The position numbers and the translations under genes are program-made. The notes below the pieces were generated by a model. That model had not been told where the DNA came from. It saw only the letters and a list, made by a program, of their open reading frames with translations, and did no database searches. A DNA stretch of 64,000 nt from Actinomycetota bacterium (lineage in GTDB: Bacteria > Actinomycetota > Acidimicrobiia > Acidimicrobiales > Palsa-688), in assembly GCA_021323695.1 (NCBI GenBank), contig JAJPKN010000009.1, positions 1 to 64,000 on the forward strand, given 5' to 3'. This document shows positions 43,753 to 53,573 of this stretch, in pieces (position 1 is the first letter of the stretch; each line of letters starts with the position of its first letter).

Positions 43753-45618
43753 TCAGGCTCGGCCCGCCGTCCTCACGAACAGGGTGGCGTTCATGGGGTA
43801 CAGGGGGCTCGAGAAGGCAGGCACGGTCGCGATCTGTTCTACTTGGAGGTCAGGGTCCGACAGCACGACCTGGTTGGCTGCGATGGCCTCGGCTTCGACG
43901 GCCCCCGCGTAGCGTTGGGGCGTCTCGCCCCGGTCCCAGCTGGCCGGGTCCACCAACAAGACATGGCCCCCCGCAGGGACGTCGGCCAGGAGGGGGGCCA
44001 GGTTGGACGCCGCGTTGACGCCCTGCAGCCGAGTTGGCAGGTTGGACCAGTTCACAACCAGCGGGTCGGCCTCTAGCCCGAGAGGTGTGGCGTAGGCGTA
44101 GCGAGGCCCCAGGTCCAGGGCCACCACGGGGGCATCGGTGACCTGCGCCGAGACCACGAGGTCCCCGGGGCGCAGCAACCCCCGGAGCCGGTCGAGGATA
44201 TAGGCGGCGTCGCTCTTGGAGGTCTCGACCGTGACCTCCCGGCCCAGCACTGCCGGGGCAGCGGTGGCAGCCAGGGCCAGGACGGTCCCGCAGACGACCG
44301 GCAACCGCCCACGCGCCCGGGCCAGCCCGGCCGCCAACGGGACCAGGGCGGGGACGATCGCCACCCCCAGGTAACGGGGGTCCCAGGAGTTGACGAGCTG
44401 GCTGCCCGTCCAGGCCAGCACCAGCGCCACCACAGGGACGGCTGCCACCGCCCCCAGGGCGGGAAATGAGCTGCCCGGGGACCGGCCCCCCCCTTGGGCC
44501 TGGGCCAGTCCCTCAGCACCGAGCTCGTACCCGGGCCCCGACGAGCCCGGGTACAGCCGCAGCACGGCTAGTACCGCTACCGAAAGAGGCTTGGGCAGGC
44601 GGGGCTCGGGCCGCCCGGCCAAGAGGTGGCGCAGCCCGGCCAGTGCGGCAACCACGAGGGCGATCACGACCGCCGGCCAGGCGGCTGAGGCCAGGGCATT
44701 GAACGGGTCGACGACCAGGTCCGCGACGCTGGGGCGGGGCGCCCAGGGCGCGCCGGTGTGGGCGACCTGGTAGGCGAACTGGGGTACCCAGGGGGCGAAG
44801 GCTGCCCCACAGGCCAGGGCGTAGGACAACGTTGCCCTGAGCCGTGCCCGGTGGGCGCTGACCAAGGCGCTCCCCGCTCCCACGACCACCAACGCCCCGA
44901 ACAGGTACAGGCCGTAGTAATGGAGGTACAAGGTGGCGGTCATGGTTGCCCACGCGGCTAGCCAGTACCACCTCCCCGCTCCCTGGTAGGCGAGGAAGAA
45001 GCAGGTCAGGGCCAGCAGCGCAGCCAGCACCAGCCAGGAGTACATACGGGTCTCGGTGCTGTAGTAGCCCACGTAGGCGCACGTCGCCACCAAGGCTGCG
45101 GCCGCTCTCCCCGCCCACCGGCCGAACAACTTGCACCCGCACCACCACGAAGCGGGGACGGTGGCGAGGGCGGCGGTCATGGACAGCCAGTGCGTGGCCA
45201 GCTCCGAGCGACCGAACGCCTCCATCCAAAAGTGCAACAAGACGTAGTACAGCGGAGGTGAACCGTCCTCGACCAGGGCTTTGGGGAGGGCATGCAGCGG
45301 CTGGGCGGCAATGCCGATGGCTATGGCCTCGTCTCCCCAATAGCTCGTCCACAGCGTCCGCCAGCGCAAGCCCAAAACGACAGCGGCTAACAGCGCGACC
45401 AGGAGGGCATCGAAGTGCCGCCAGGCCGCCACCTGAGCCAGCGCCCCTTCTGTGCCCCTACCGGGACCGGCTTCACCCCGGCCCGCGCCAACCGGAGCCA
45501 GGCCCGCCGCACCAGCACGGGGTGGCGCAAGGTCAGGGGAGGTCAGGCCAGGCAAGAGACGGGGCGCCCCAACGCTTGTAGGTGCCTTCACCAGCAGGTC
45601 TCCCGTGTCCGGTCCCAA
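43753..45618 (-). CDS. GT39-like membrane glycosyltransferase
   Basis: A 621-residue polytopic protein. After a Pro/Gly/Ala-rich leader of about 65 residues comes the first helix, then LWTSYWGDEAIAIGIAAQP with the acidic catalytic-loop residue typical of GT-C enzymes (PMT/ArnT). YLHYYGLYLFGALVV and later helices follow, and a soluble C-terminal domain of about 190 residues. It likely transfers a sugar from a lipid carrier. The TTG start and leader are uncertain. Confidence 0.75.
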   Translation of the reverse strand: MGPDTGDLLVKAPTSVGAPRLLPGLTSPDLAPPRAGAAGLAPVGAGRGEAGPGRGTEGALAQVAAWRHFDALLVALLAAVVLGLRWRTLWTSYWGDEAIAIGIAAQPLHALPKALVEDGSPPLYYVLLHFWMEAFGRSELATHWLSMTAALATVPASWWCGCKLFGRWAGRAAAALVATCAYVGYYSTETRMYSWLVLAALLALTCFFLAYQGAGRWYWLAAWATMTATLYLHYYGLYLFGALVVVGAGSALVSAHRARLRATLSYALACGAAFAPWVPQFAYQVAHTGAPWAPRPSVADLVVDPFNALASAAWPAVVIALVVAALAGLRHLLAGRPEPRLPKPLSVAVLAVLRLYPGSSGPGYELGAEGLAQAQGGGRSPGSSFPALGAVAAVPVVALVLAWTGSQLVNSWDPRYLGVAIVPALVPLAAGLARARGRLPVVCGTVLALAATAAPAVLGREVTVETSKSDAAYILDRLRGLLRPGDLVVSAQVTDAPVVALDLGPRYAYATPLGLEADPLVVNWSNLPTRLQGVNAASNLAPLLADVPAGGHVLLVDPASWDRGETPQRYAGAVEAEAIAANQVVLSDPDLQVEQIATVPAFSSPLYPMNATLFVRTAGRA

Positions 45619-45873
45619 ACCCGTGCCTGGTCGTTGCTACGCCTGGGCCACAACTGCTCCGACCGAGGCTAGTAACGAGAAAGCTCGGACCGCCACAACT
45701 TCTGGGCCAGGCTACCTGGGTGCGCCCCATGGGCCAAGGGCCAGGGCTGGGCGCTGGGACTGGCGCTGGGGCCGGTCCGACAAGGCGAGGGGACAGGGCA
45801 AGGGCGCGGGCCGGGGGGACGGGGCCGGGGACCGGACTTGGCGGGTGGCCCAGGCGCCACCTAGCGTCAGGTC

Positions 45874-46377
45874 ATGGACGCCAAGGTCATCGTCTGCGAC
45901 TTCGCCGAGGTGAGCGGGGGCAAGCTGTTCATTTCAGGGGCTGGCCTCGCCCTCCTGGCCAGCGCGACACCGACGCCGCCGTTCCGGGTGAACGTGAGCC
46001 TGGCCATCTTGGGCTTGATCACCCTCGCCGACACCGACGTACAGCACAAGATGACCATCGAGCTGGTCCAGGTGAGCGGCGGCCAGGAGCTCCGAGTCCC
46101 GCTGGCAGACGAGCTGCCTGAAAACGGTGACCCGGCCGACCGGGGGATGATCGTGCTGTACTTCATGGCGCCTCGTTCCCCCCAGATGCTGGAGGGGGAC
46201 GAGTGGAGCATGCCGATGGCCGTCCCCCTGTTCGGGCTCGGGCTGCCGCAGCTCGGCTTGTACTACTTCAGCGTGCGGGTGGACGGCAGGGAGATGGACC
46301 GTTCCTCGTTCCGGCTCCTGCCCGCCCAGCAGCTGCAGTTCCCCGACGGCCCGCCCGGCGCCCCGCCCCAGGGGTAG
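45874..46377 (+). CDS. DUF6941-like hypothetical protein
   Basis: A 167-residue protein beginning MDAKVIVCDFAEVSGGKLFISGAG in part, a pattern of the DUF6941 family. It has no signal peptide or catalytic motif, and a beta-rich middle (LYYFSVRVDGREMDRSSF). It stands alone. Function unknown. Confidence 0.6.
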   Translation: MDAKVIVCDFAEVSGGKLFISGAGLALLASATPTPPFRVNVSLAILGLITLADTDVQHKMTIELVQVSGGQELRVPLADELPENGDPADRGMIVLYFMAPRSPQMLEGDEWSMPMAVPLFGLGLPQLGLYYFSVRVDGREMDRSSFRLLPAQQLQFPDGPPGAPPQG

Positions 46378-46505
46378 CGGGCCCCCGGCCCCGCGGTCAC
46401 AGGAGACCGCCCAGTTCCCTCGTCGGGGGCAGCCGTACCACCCGGCAGGTGGCTCCGGTCACGCGGCGGGGCCAACGGGCCCGGCCACCGTTCGTGGGCG
46501 CGCCG

Positions 46506-47384
46506 TCACTGAGGAGGAGGCGGCTCGGGGCTGGGCCGCCCGCCCCGCAGGCGCAGGAAAAGGAAGCCGTCTTCCTCCAGCAGGTGCACCAGTTGGAGCT
46601 CCAGCAGCTGGGGGGGCGGGCTGGCCCCAGGGTAGGCCTCGCCTGGCGCCGGGCTCGTCCCGTACGGGTTGGGGCCGAGCCAGCCCCGGGCGAGGCCGCC
46701 GCCCCACCCGGCCAGCTTGGGCGACAGGGTCAAGCACAGCTCGTCGACCAGCCCGGCCGAGGCCAAGCTGGCGTTGAGCTGGGGGCCGCCCTCGCACAGC
46801 ACGTGGCCGGCCCCCAGTTGGCCTAACGCAGCCAGCGCGGCCCCCAGGTCGACGGGGCCAGGGCCAGCCTCGATGACGTCGGCCACTTGGCGCGCCGGGC
46901 GCAGTTGGCTGGCGGGGACGCGGGCGGGGACGACCACTATGGGCCGTTCGCCAGGGCCCAGGAACAGGCTGGAACGCCAGTCGAGCTGGGCTGACCCGCT
47001 GACCACGGCCAGGCGGGGCAGGCGGCTCTGGCCCCGGCGCTCCCGTTGTTGCTGCAGGTCATCGGGCAGCTTCACCGGGCCGTAGTGCTCGGCCCGCACC
47101 GTCCCCGCCCCGACCAAGATGACGTCAGCCAACGACCGCAGCACCCTGAACACCAGCCTGTCCCCGGGGCCGCCGAGCGGGCCCGACCGGCCGGCAAAGG
47201 CGATGGCGCCGTCCAGGCTGGACAGCATGTTCACCCGCACGAACGGCCGCCCCGAGGGCACCTGGACATCTTTGGAGTAGGCCTCGGCCAGCTCGACCGG
47301 TCCAGGACATTCCGGCAACAGCCACCTCAAAAGGACCGCCCCCTTTCCTGTCCGAGGACTGGCCCGGTGCCCCGAAGACGGCAC
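46506..47384 (-). CDS. RibD-type reductase
   Basis: A DHFR-like fold of about 292 residues, the pyrimidine reductase family of RibD C-terminal domains. FVRVNMLSSLDGAIAF, DVILVGAGTVRAEHYGP and VLCEGGPQLNASL are typical NADPH/substrate motifs. The family usually begins near RWLLPECPG, so TTG 47330, after ggaaaggggg, may be the real start. No riboflavin genes are adjacent, so a role in a specialised pathway is possible. Confidence 0.8.
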   Translation of the reverse strand: MPSSGHRASPRTGKGAVLLRWLLPECPGPVELAEAYSKDVQVPSGRPFVRVNMLSSLDGAIAFAGRSGPLGGPGDRLVFRVLRSLADVILVGAGTVRAEHYGPVKLPDDLQQQRERRGQSRLPRLAVVSGSAQLDWRSSLFLGPGERPIVVVPARVPASQLRPARQVADVIEAGPGPVDLGAALAALGQLGAGHVLCEGGPQLNASLASAGLVDELCLTLSPKLAGWGGGLARGWLGPNPYGTSPAPGEAYPGASPPPQLLELQLVHLLEEDGFLFLRLRGGRPSPEPPPPQ

Positions 47385-47426
47385 CCGTGCCTGAAGCCCG
47401 GCCCCACCACCGGGGCCACCTGTCGC

Positions 47427-48572
47427 TCACGAAAAGACAGCCGGCACCAACGCAAGGTAAAGACCGTAGCCCATGAGGGCGCTGGCCCCGGCCGCCAGCA
47501 CCACCGGCCCGGCCAAAGGGAGGCGGCGGCGCCAGGCCAGCACCGGGTAAGCCCCGACCACCGGCAGCTGGGCGGCCCACAGAGCCACCAGGGACGGCTT
47601 CAACAGGTCGGAGTAGAAAGCGGCCGGGTTGACCAAGCTCAACAGGTCTGCCACGACGAAGCCGACCGCCACCCACGAGGTCGTGGCCAAAAGGCCCTTG
47701 CCGGACATGGCGTGCAGGAGCCTCGACAGGGCCAGGTACTCGGCCACGATGAGCCCGGCCACGCTGGCTGCAACCCCCAGGCCGACCACCACGGCGAACC
47801 AGTGGCCCCAACTGCGCTGAGCGAGCAGCACCCCGGGCACTTCCCCGGCGGTCAGCGATGGCTGGGCAGGTGCCCAGGCCAGCAGGCCGAGCAGCACGAA
47901 GCCAGCCGAGGCCACAAAGCCGCCCAGCAGGCCCCGGCGCACGGTCCGGCTCCCCTCGGCGGCCTCGCCCCCGAGGTAGAGGGGGAGGCTCGAGCAGATG
48001 AAGAGCAGTGAGAAGTTCATGGTGCCGCTGAAGAGGTGGCGGGCAGCCACGTGCAGGCCGAAGGCGCTCGGGGCCACCCCCAACTGAGCCATGGCCGCCC
48101 CGGCGAAGGCCACCAGCACGGCCAGTTGGCCGACAGCCACCACGGCCAGGGCATAAAGGGCGCTGCGCAGCCGCACGAACCCGAAGGTGGCCAGGGCGAC
48201 GGGCAGCAGCACCTCCAACCACGGGCGGTAAGGGCCGACGGCCGGGACCACGGCGGGCAAGACGTAATAGACGATGTAGGTGACCGTGTAGGGCAGGTAC
48301 AGGAAGTAACTGACCGTCCAAAGTGCGCCCTGCAACCGGGCCCAGCGGCGCCCAACCGCTGCCTCCACGAAGGCGGACAACCCGCCGGCCGAGGCGACCT
48401 GGCGGGAGTAGCCGAGCCACACCGCCACCGGGGCGCCGAAGGCCACGGCCGCCAGCACCACCTCCAGGCCGGCCGAAGGCAAATGCACCGTGCCCGGCCC
48501 GTACAGGGCAGCCAGGGCCAGGGGCCCCCCCGTGGAGACCACGGTGAAGGCAACGAACAACCACGTGGGCAC
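47427..48572 (-). CDS. APC-superfamily permease
   Basis: A 381-residue membrane protein with about eleven helices. The first helix carries VVSTGGPLALAALYGPG, a Gly-rich unwound helix typical of amino-acid/polyamine transporters, and helix three has PYTVTYIVYYVLPAVV. It is shorter than most family members (12 helices, 430-480 residues). Substrate unknown. Confidence 0.75.
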   Translation of the reverse strand: MPTWLFVAFTVVSTGGPLALAALYGPGTVHLPSAGLEVVLAAVAFGAPVAVWLGYSRQVASAGGLSAFVEAAVGRRWARLQGALWTVSYFLYLPYTVTYIVYYVLPAVVPAVGPYRPWLEVLLPVALATFGFVRLRSALYALAVVAVGQLAVLVAFAGAAMAQLGVAPSAFGLHVAARHLFSGTMNFSLLFICSSLPLYLGGEAAEGSRTVRRGLLGGFVASAGFVLLGLLAWAPAQPSLTAGEVPGVLLAQRSWGHWFAVVVGLGVAASVAGLIVAEYLALSRLLHAMSGKGLLATTSWVAVGFVVADLLSLVNPAAFYSDLLKPSLVALWAAQLPVVGAYPVLAWRRRLPLAGPVVLAAGASALMGYGLYLALVPAVFS

Positions 48573-48692
48573 GGTGGCCGGGCCACCTGCCCCGGCGCTG
48601 CGCCCCGGTGGCCGGCTGTCCTCGATACCAAGAAACTAGGCCGCTCCCCGTGCAGCAGTATGGAGGGTGGCCAGACCCAAGGGGAGGTACGG

Positions 48693-49979
48693 ATGATCAG
48701 CGTTGAGGAGGCGAGGGCCTTTGTCCTGGAGGCTTGCCACCGGCTCCCGGCCCAGCGGGTGCCCCTGGGCCAGGCCTTGGGCCTGGTGCTGGCCGAGGAG
48801 GTCTACGCCCCCGAGGCGGTGCCGCCCTTCGACAACTCGGCCATGGACGGCTACGCCCTCCGGGCGTCCAGCACCGCGGGTGACGCCGGACAGCCCCGGG
48901 GTACTGCCCCGGTCGCCGGCCGGGGGGGCGCCCGCCTGCGCGTGGTCGGCGCGCTGATGGCGGGGGGCGACCCTCGTCCCCTGGTCGTGGGCGAGGGCGA
49001 GGCCATCCGGGTCATGACCGGCGCGCCCCTCCCGGCGGGGGCAGATGCCGTGTGCATGGTCGAGCACACCAAGCAGGCAAGTGACCGCGAAGTCGTCATC
49101 GAGGACGCCTTGGCCCCCGGCGCCAACGTACGGCGGGCGGGGGAGGACATCGCTGCCGGCGACCGGGTGTTCGCCGCCGGGACCAGGCTCAGCCCCGCTC
49201 ACATCGGGGTCTTGGCCAGCATCGGCGTCGACGCGGTAGCGGTCCACCGCCGGCCCCGGGTCGGGGTCGTCTCCACCGGTGACGAGCTGGCCCAGGGCCC
49301 GGGGCCCCTGGCCGTGGGGAAGATCCGCGACAGCAACCGCCCTGCCCTCCTGGCCCAGCTGCGAGCCGACGGCTGGGACGCGCTCGACCTGGGGTGGGTG
49401 GGCGACGTCGCCGCCCACCTGCGCCAAGTGCTCGAGCAGGCCGCTCACGAATGCGACGCCGTCCTGACCAGCGGCGGCGTCAGCGTGGGCGACCGGGACA
49501 TCGTGAAGCTCGTGCTGGAGGAAATGGGCCAGGGGCGCGCCCTGTGGGCTCAGGTGGCGGTGAAGCCGGCAAAGCCGTTCGCCTTCTCCCCCCTGGCCCC
49601 TCGGGGGGTGCCGGCGTTCGGGCTGCCGGGCAACCCGGTGTCGGCCTTGGTGTCCTACGAGCTGTTCGCCCGCCCCGCCTTGCGGTTCATGGCCGGCTAC
49701 CGCCACCTGGGCCGGCCCCGCCTGAGCGCCCGGGCCGAGGTGGACCTGCCCCGCCACCGCGACGGCCGGTTGCACTTGGTGAGGGTAGTGGCCACGCCCG
49801 GCCCGGACGGCACGCTGCAGGCCCGGCCCTCAGGAGGCCAGGGGTCCCACCAGATGCGGGCCTTGGCCGCGGCCAACGCCTACGCCCTGCTCCCCGACGG
49901 CGAGGGGGCCCGAGCGGGGGAACAGGTCGACCTCCTCCTCATCGACCCAGACGCCCTGGGCACCCCAGCCGGGCTGTAG
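48693..49979 (+). CDS. moeA: Molybdopterin molybdenumtransferase MoeA
   Basis: A 428-residue enzyme that inserts molybdate into adenylylated molybdopterin. PFDNSAMDGYALR, RVMTGAPLPAGADAV, VVSTGDEL, LTSGGVSVGDRDIVK and GLPGNPVSALVS are the family motifs in order. ATG 48693 follows a ggggagg site. It begins a set with the oxidoreductase it serves and fdhD. Confidence 0.95.
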   Translation: MISVEEARAFVLEACHRLPAQRVPLGQALGLVLAEEVYAPEAVPPFDNSAMDGYALRASSTAGDAGQPRGTAPVAGRGGARLRVVGALMAGGDPRPLVVGEGEAIRVMTGAPLPAGADAVCMVEHTKQASDREVVIEDALAPGANVRRAGEDIAAGDRVFAAGTRLSPAHIGVLASIGVDAVAVHRRPRVGVVSTGDELAQGPGPLAVGKIRDSNRPALLAQLRADGWDALDLGWVGDVAAHLRQVLEQAAHECDAVLTSGGVSVGDRDIVKLVLEEMGQGRALWAQVAVKPAKPFAFSPLAPRGVPAFGLPGNPVSALVSYELFARPALRFMAGYRHLGRPRLSARAEVDLPRHRDGRLHLVRVVATPGPDGTLQARPSGGQGSHQMRALAAANAYALLPDGEGARAGEQVDLLLIDPDALGTPAGL

Positions 49980-50103
49980 GCCCCGTGCCCGGGGTACCTT
50001 AGCCGGGGCACCTTAGGCACCCCGCACAGCTAGCATCTGGCCCTATGGACGATGGGGGCCAGCCGGGCCAGCGGGCACCGGGGCCAACCAAGGGGCCCTG
50101 ACC

Positions 50104-52419
50104 ATGGACGCCCGAGGGGGGCGCAAAGAGAAGTTCCTCGACCCGTCCCTGTGGGCCAGCCTCAAGCCTTTCGGCATCGGGGAACGCAAGGTCAACAACT
50201 ACCGTTCCATCGTCGACGCCATAGCCGACAACCGGGACAACCTGGCCTATGCCTGGCGCATCTTGGCCCACGGGACCTGCGACGGCTGTTCGCTCGGCAC
50301 CACCGGCATGCGGGACTGGACACTGGACGAAGTCCACCTGTGCAACGTCCGGCTGGGCCTGCTGCGCCTCAACACCATGCCGGCCATGGACTGGCGGGCC
50401 CTGTCCGATGCCGCTGCCCTGCGCCACAAGACCGGGGCGCAGCTGCGCCGGCTCGGCCGCCTGCCCTGCCCCCTGGTGCGCCAGGCGGGCGAGGCCGGGT
50501 TCCGGCGGGCCAGCTGGGACGAGGCGCTGGCACTGGTAGCCGACCGGCTGCGGTCGGCACCGCCGGAGCGGGTGGCCGCCTACATGACCAGCCGTGGCCA
50601 GCCCAATGAGAACTACTACGCGGCGCAAAAGGCGGTGCGTGCCCTGGGGACCAACTCCATCGACAGCGCCGCCCGCCTCTGCCACGCCCCGAGCACAGCC
50701 GGGCTGAAAAGCTCCCTCGGGGTCGCGGCCACCACCTGCTCCTACAGCGACCTCATCGGCACTGACCTCGTGGTGTTCATCGGTTCCAACGTGGCCCAGA
50801 ACCAGCCGGTGATGATGAAGTACCTCTACCACGCCCGCAAGGCGGGCACCCAGGTCGCGGTCGTGAACCCTTACCGCGAGCCGGCCATGGAACGCTACTG
50901 GGTGCCTTCCAATACCGAAAGCGCCCTTTTCGGCACCAAGGTGACCGACCACTTCTTCGAGGTTGCCGTGGGCGGCGACGTGGCCTTCTTGAACGGCGTG
51001 CTCAAGCACATGGTGGACCAGGGCTGGGTGGACCGGGAGTTCATCGAGCACCACACCGCTGGCTTTGCCGAGCTGGCGGCTGCCTTGGGCGGGCAAAGCT
51101 GGCCCCAGCTGGAACGCGGTTCGGGTGCCTCCCAAGCCGAGATGGCCAAGCTGGCCCGGCTTCTCAGCCAGGCCCGGACGGCGGTCTTCGTGTGGAGCAT
51201 GGGCCTGACCCAGCACACCTTCGGCGGGGACAACGTGCAGGCCGTGGTGAACCTCGCCCTCTCCCGAGGCTTCGTCGGCCGCCCCTACTGCGGGCTCATG
51301 CCCATAAGAGGCCACTCGGGTGTCCAGGGCGGGGCAGAAATGGGCGCTTATGCCACCTCTTTCCCCGGTGGCCGGGCTATAAACGAGCACAACGCCCGCC
51401 ACCTCTCCGAGCTGTGGGGCTTCGAGGTCCCCTCCACCCCGGGCCTCATGGCACCCGAGATGGTGGACGCGGCCCATCAGGGCAACCTGGACGTGCTCAT
51501 TTCGTCCGGCGGCAATTTCCTCGAAGTCTTGCCCGAACCTGGCTTCGTCGAGGAGGCGCTGGCCCGCGTCCCCTTGCGGGTGCACCTGGACATCGTCCTG
51601 TCCAGCCAGATGCTGGTGGGCACGGCGGGGACGGTGGTGCTGCTACCCGTGCAGACCCGTTACGAGATGCAAGGCGGCGTAACGGAGACCTCGACCGAAC
51701 GACGGGTCATCTTCAGCCCCGAGGTGCCTGGCCCGCGCATCGCCGAGGCCCGCCCCGAGTGGGAGGTCTTCGGCGAGATAGCCGCCAGGACACGGCCCCA
51801 GCTGGCGGAGCGGGCCCGGTTCCACAGCACGGCCCAGATCCGTGAGGAGATCTCACGGGTCGTCCCCGAGTACGCGCTCATCCGGACCTTGCAGCGCGAG
51901 GGGGACCAGTTCCAGTACGGAGGGCCTTTGCTGTGCGCCGGTTGGCAGTTCCCCACCCCCGACGGCAAGGCTCATTTCAGCCCGGTGAGCCTGCCCGAAC
52001 AGGACCTCCCGCCGGGGTCGTTCCTGGTCACCACCCGCCGGGGCAAGCAGTTCAACAGCATCGTCCAGGCCGAGCGCGACCCGCACACCGGGGCCAGCCG
52101 CAACACTGTGCTGGTCAGCCGCCTAGACGCCGAGGCCCTCGGCCTGCGCACCGGCAGCCCGGTGGTGCTGCGCAGCAAGGTCGGCCAGCTCGCCGGCACC
52201 GCCATGGTCGCCCCCATAAAGCCGGGCAACCTCCAGGTCCACTGGCCCGAAGGCGAAGTCCTGATCGACCGCACCCGGCGCGCGTCCCCCTCCGGCGTCC
52301 CCGACTACAACGCGGTGGTGAGCCTGGAAGTGCCTGGCCCCGACGGGTCGCCCGTAGCCCCGGCACCGGCCCCACCGACGGCCCCAGCACCAGCCCCGGC
52401 CCCGGCACAAGGCCCTTGA
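50104..52419 (+). CDS. FdhF/YdeP-family molybdopterin oxidoreductase
   Basis: A 771-residue molybdenum enzyme of the YdeP branch. The N-terminus has GTCDGCSLGTTGMRDW and HLCNVRLGLLRLN. The catalytic region shows SAARLCHAPSTAGLK with a Cys likely ligating Mo. Later motifs are PIRGHSGVQGGAEMG and the C-terminal cofactor-binding beta-barrel (LVTTRRGKQFNSIVQ). It ends in a Pro/Ala repeat tail. With fdhD adjacent it may act as a formate dehydrogenase or related enzyme. There is no beta subunit, so its electron acceptor is unknown. Confidence 0.88.
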   Translation: MDARGGRKEKFLDPSLWASLKPFGIGERKVNNYRSIVDAIADNRDNLAYAWRILAHGTCDGCSLGTTGMRDWTLDEVHLCNVRLGLLRLNTMPAMDWRALSDAAALRHKTGAQLRRLGRLPCPLVRQAGEAGFRRASWDEALALVADRLRSAPPERVAAYMTSRGQPNENYYAAQKAVRALGTNSIDSAARLCHAPSTAGLKSSLGVAATTCSYSDLIGTDLVVFIGSNVAQNQPVMMKYLYHARKAGTQVAVVNPYREPAMERYWVPSNTESALFGTKVTDHFFEVAVGGDVAFLNGVLKHMVDQGWVDREFIEHHTAGFAELAAALGGQSWPQLERGSGASQAEMAKLARLLSQARTAVFVWSMGLTQHTFGGDNVQAVVNLALSRGFVGRPYCGLMPIRGHSGVQGGAEMGAYATSFPGGRAINEHNARHLSELWGFEVPSTPGLMAPEMVDAAHQGNLDVLISSGGNFLEVLPEPGFVEEALARVPLRVHLDIVLSSQMLVGTAGTVVLLPVQTRYEMQGGVTETSTERRVIFSPEVPGPRIAEARPEWEVFGEIAARTRPQLAERARFHSTAQIREEISRVVPEYALIRTLQREGDQFQYGGPLLCAGWQFPTPDGKAHFSPVSLPEQDLPPGSFLVTTRRGKQFNSIVQAERDPHTGASRNTVLVSRLDAEALGLRTGSPVVLRSKVGQLAGTAMVAPIKPGNLQVHWPEGEVLIDRTRRASPSGVPDYNAVVSLEVPGPDGSPVAPAPAPPTAPAPAPAPAQGP

Positions 52420-52466
52420 CACCCCTCGCCCTGGCCCGCCCCGGCCCGCTCACCCGGGCCAAAGCC

Positions 52467-53318
52467 ATGGAAGTGGACCATGGCCGGCCCCGGCCGGGCG
52501 AAGACGCGCTCGCCACCGAGGAACCGTTGGAGATCCGGGTCAGCTGGGCGGGTCTCTCCCGCCCAGTAGCCGTGACCATGCGCACACCGGGAGCAGACTT
52601 CGAGCTCGCCGTCGGCTTCCTGTTCAGCGAAGGGGTCATCCACCGGCGGGAACAGGTGCGCAGGGTCAGCTACTGCGTCGGCCCCGCCCTGGGCGACGCC
52701 CAGCACTACGACGCCCAGCAGTACAACGTCGTGAACGTGGAACTGGCCGCTGGCCACCCATCGGACGGCCGGGGGCCGGCCGGGCCCGACCTCAGCCGCC
52801 TCGAACGCCATTTTTCCATGACCAGCGCCTGCGGGGTGTGCGGCAAGGCGTCACTGGAAGGCCTGCGCCTGCGGGGTTACCAGAAGCTCTGCCCCGAAGA
52901 CGGGCCCTTCTTGCGACCTGAGGTGCTGGTGAGCCTGCCCACCAAGCTCCGCGCCGCCCAGCGCCTCTTCGACGCCACCGGCGGGCTCCACGCCTGCGGC
53001 CTGTTCAGCGCCGAGGGTGACCTCCTCGCCGTACGCGAGGACGTCGGCCGGCACAACGCCATGGACAAGTTGACCGGCTGGGCGTTGTTGGCCGGCCGCA
53101 CGCCCCTGGACGGCCATGTCGTGGTGGCCAGCGGGCGCTCCAGCTTCGAACTGGTGCAAAAGGCGCTGGCTTGCGGCGCGTGTGCCCTGTGCTCGGTTTC
53201 GGCACCGAGCAGCCTGGCGGTCGACCTGGCCCGCGAGCTCGGCCTGACACTGGTCGGCTTCCTGAGGGGGGACCGCTTCAAAGTCTACGCCGGTGCCGAG
53301 CGCCTCGCCCTGGGCTGA
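52467..53318 (+). CDS. fdhD: Formate dehydrogenase sulfurtransferase FdhD
   Basis: A 283-residue protein that delivers sulfur to the molybdenum cofactor of formate dehydrogenases. ATEEPLEIRV and MRTPGADFELAVGF open it; the sulfur-transfer Cys pair is in SMTSACGVCGKAS; VREDVGRHNAMDKL is the dimer motif. ATG 52467 gives a short N-terminus; TTG 52416, overlapping the previous stop (TTGA), adds 17 residues and is a real alternative. Confidence 0.93.
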   Translation: MEVDHGRPRPGEDALATEEPLEIRVSWAGLSRPVAVTMRTPGADFELAVGFLFSEGVIHRREQVRRVSYCVGPALGDAQHYDAQQYNVVNVELAAGHPSDGRGPAGPDLSRLERHFSMTSACGVCGKASLEGLRLRGYQKLCPEDGPFLRPEVLVSLPTKLRAAQRLFDATGGLHACGLFSAEGDLLAVREDVGRHNAMDKLTGWALLAGRTPLDGHVVVASGRSSFELVQKALACGACALCSVSAPSSLAVDLARELGLTLVGFLRGDRFKVYAGAERLALG

Positions 53319-53573
53319 AGCGCTAAGGCCGGAGGGGGAACGGCCCCGTCCCGAACGGCCCCGTCCCGAGGGCCCTGCTGGCGACTGGCCCGGTACCGTA
53401 GCCTGGGAAAGGGAGGCCGTAGGGCCCTCCCGCCGGCCCGAGGAGGTGGCCCGCGCCATGGCTGCTCGCGACAACTCGACTTCCCACCTCCCGGTAGGGC
53501 CCGGTGCCCTCCGGCACCACAGCCGGGCCGGGGCGGCCACGCCTACCGCCCGCGAGAAGCCGGGCGGGGCCGC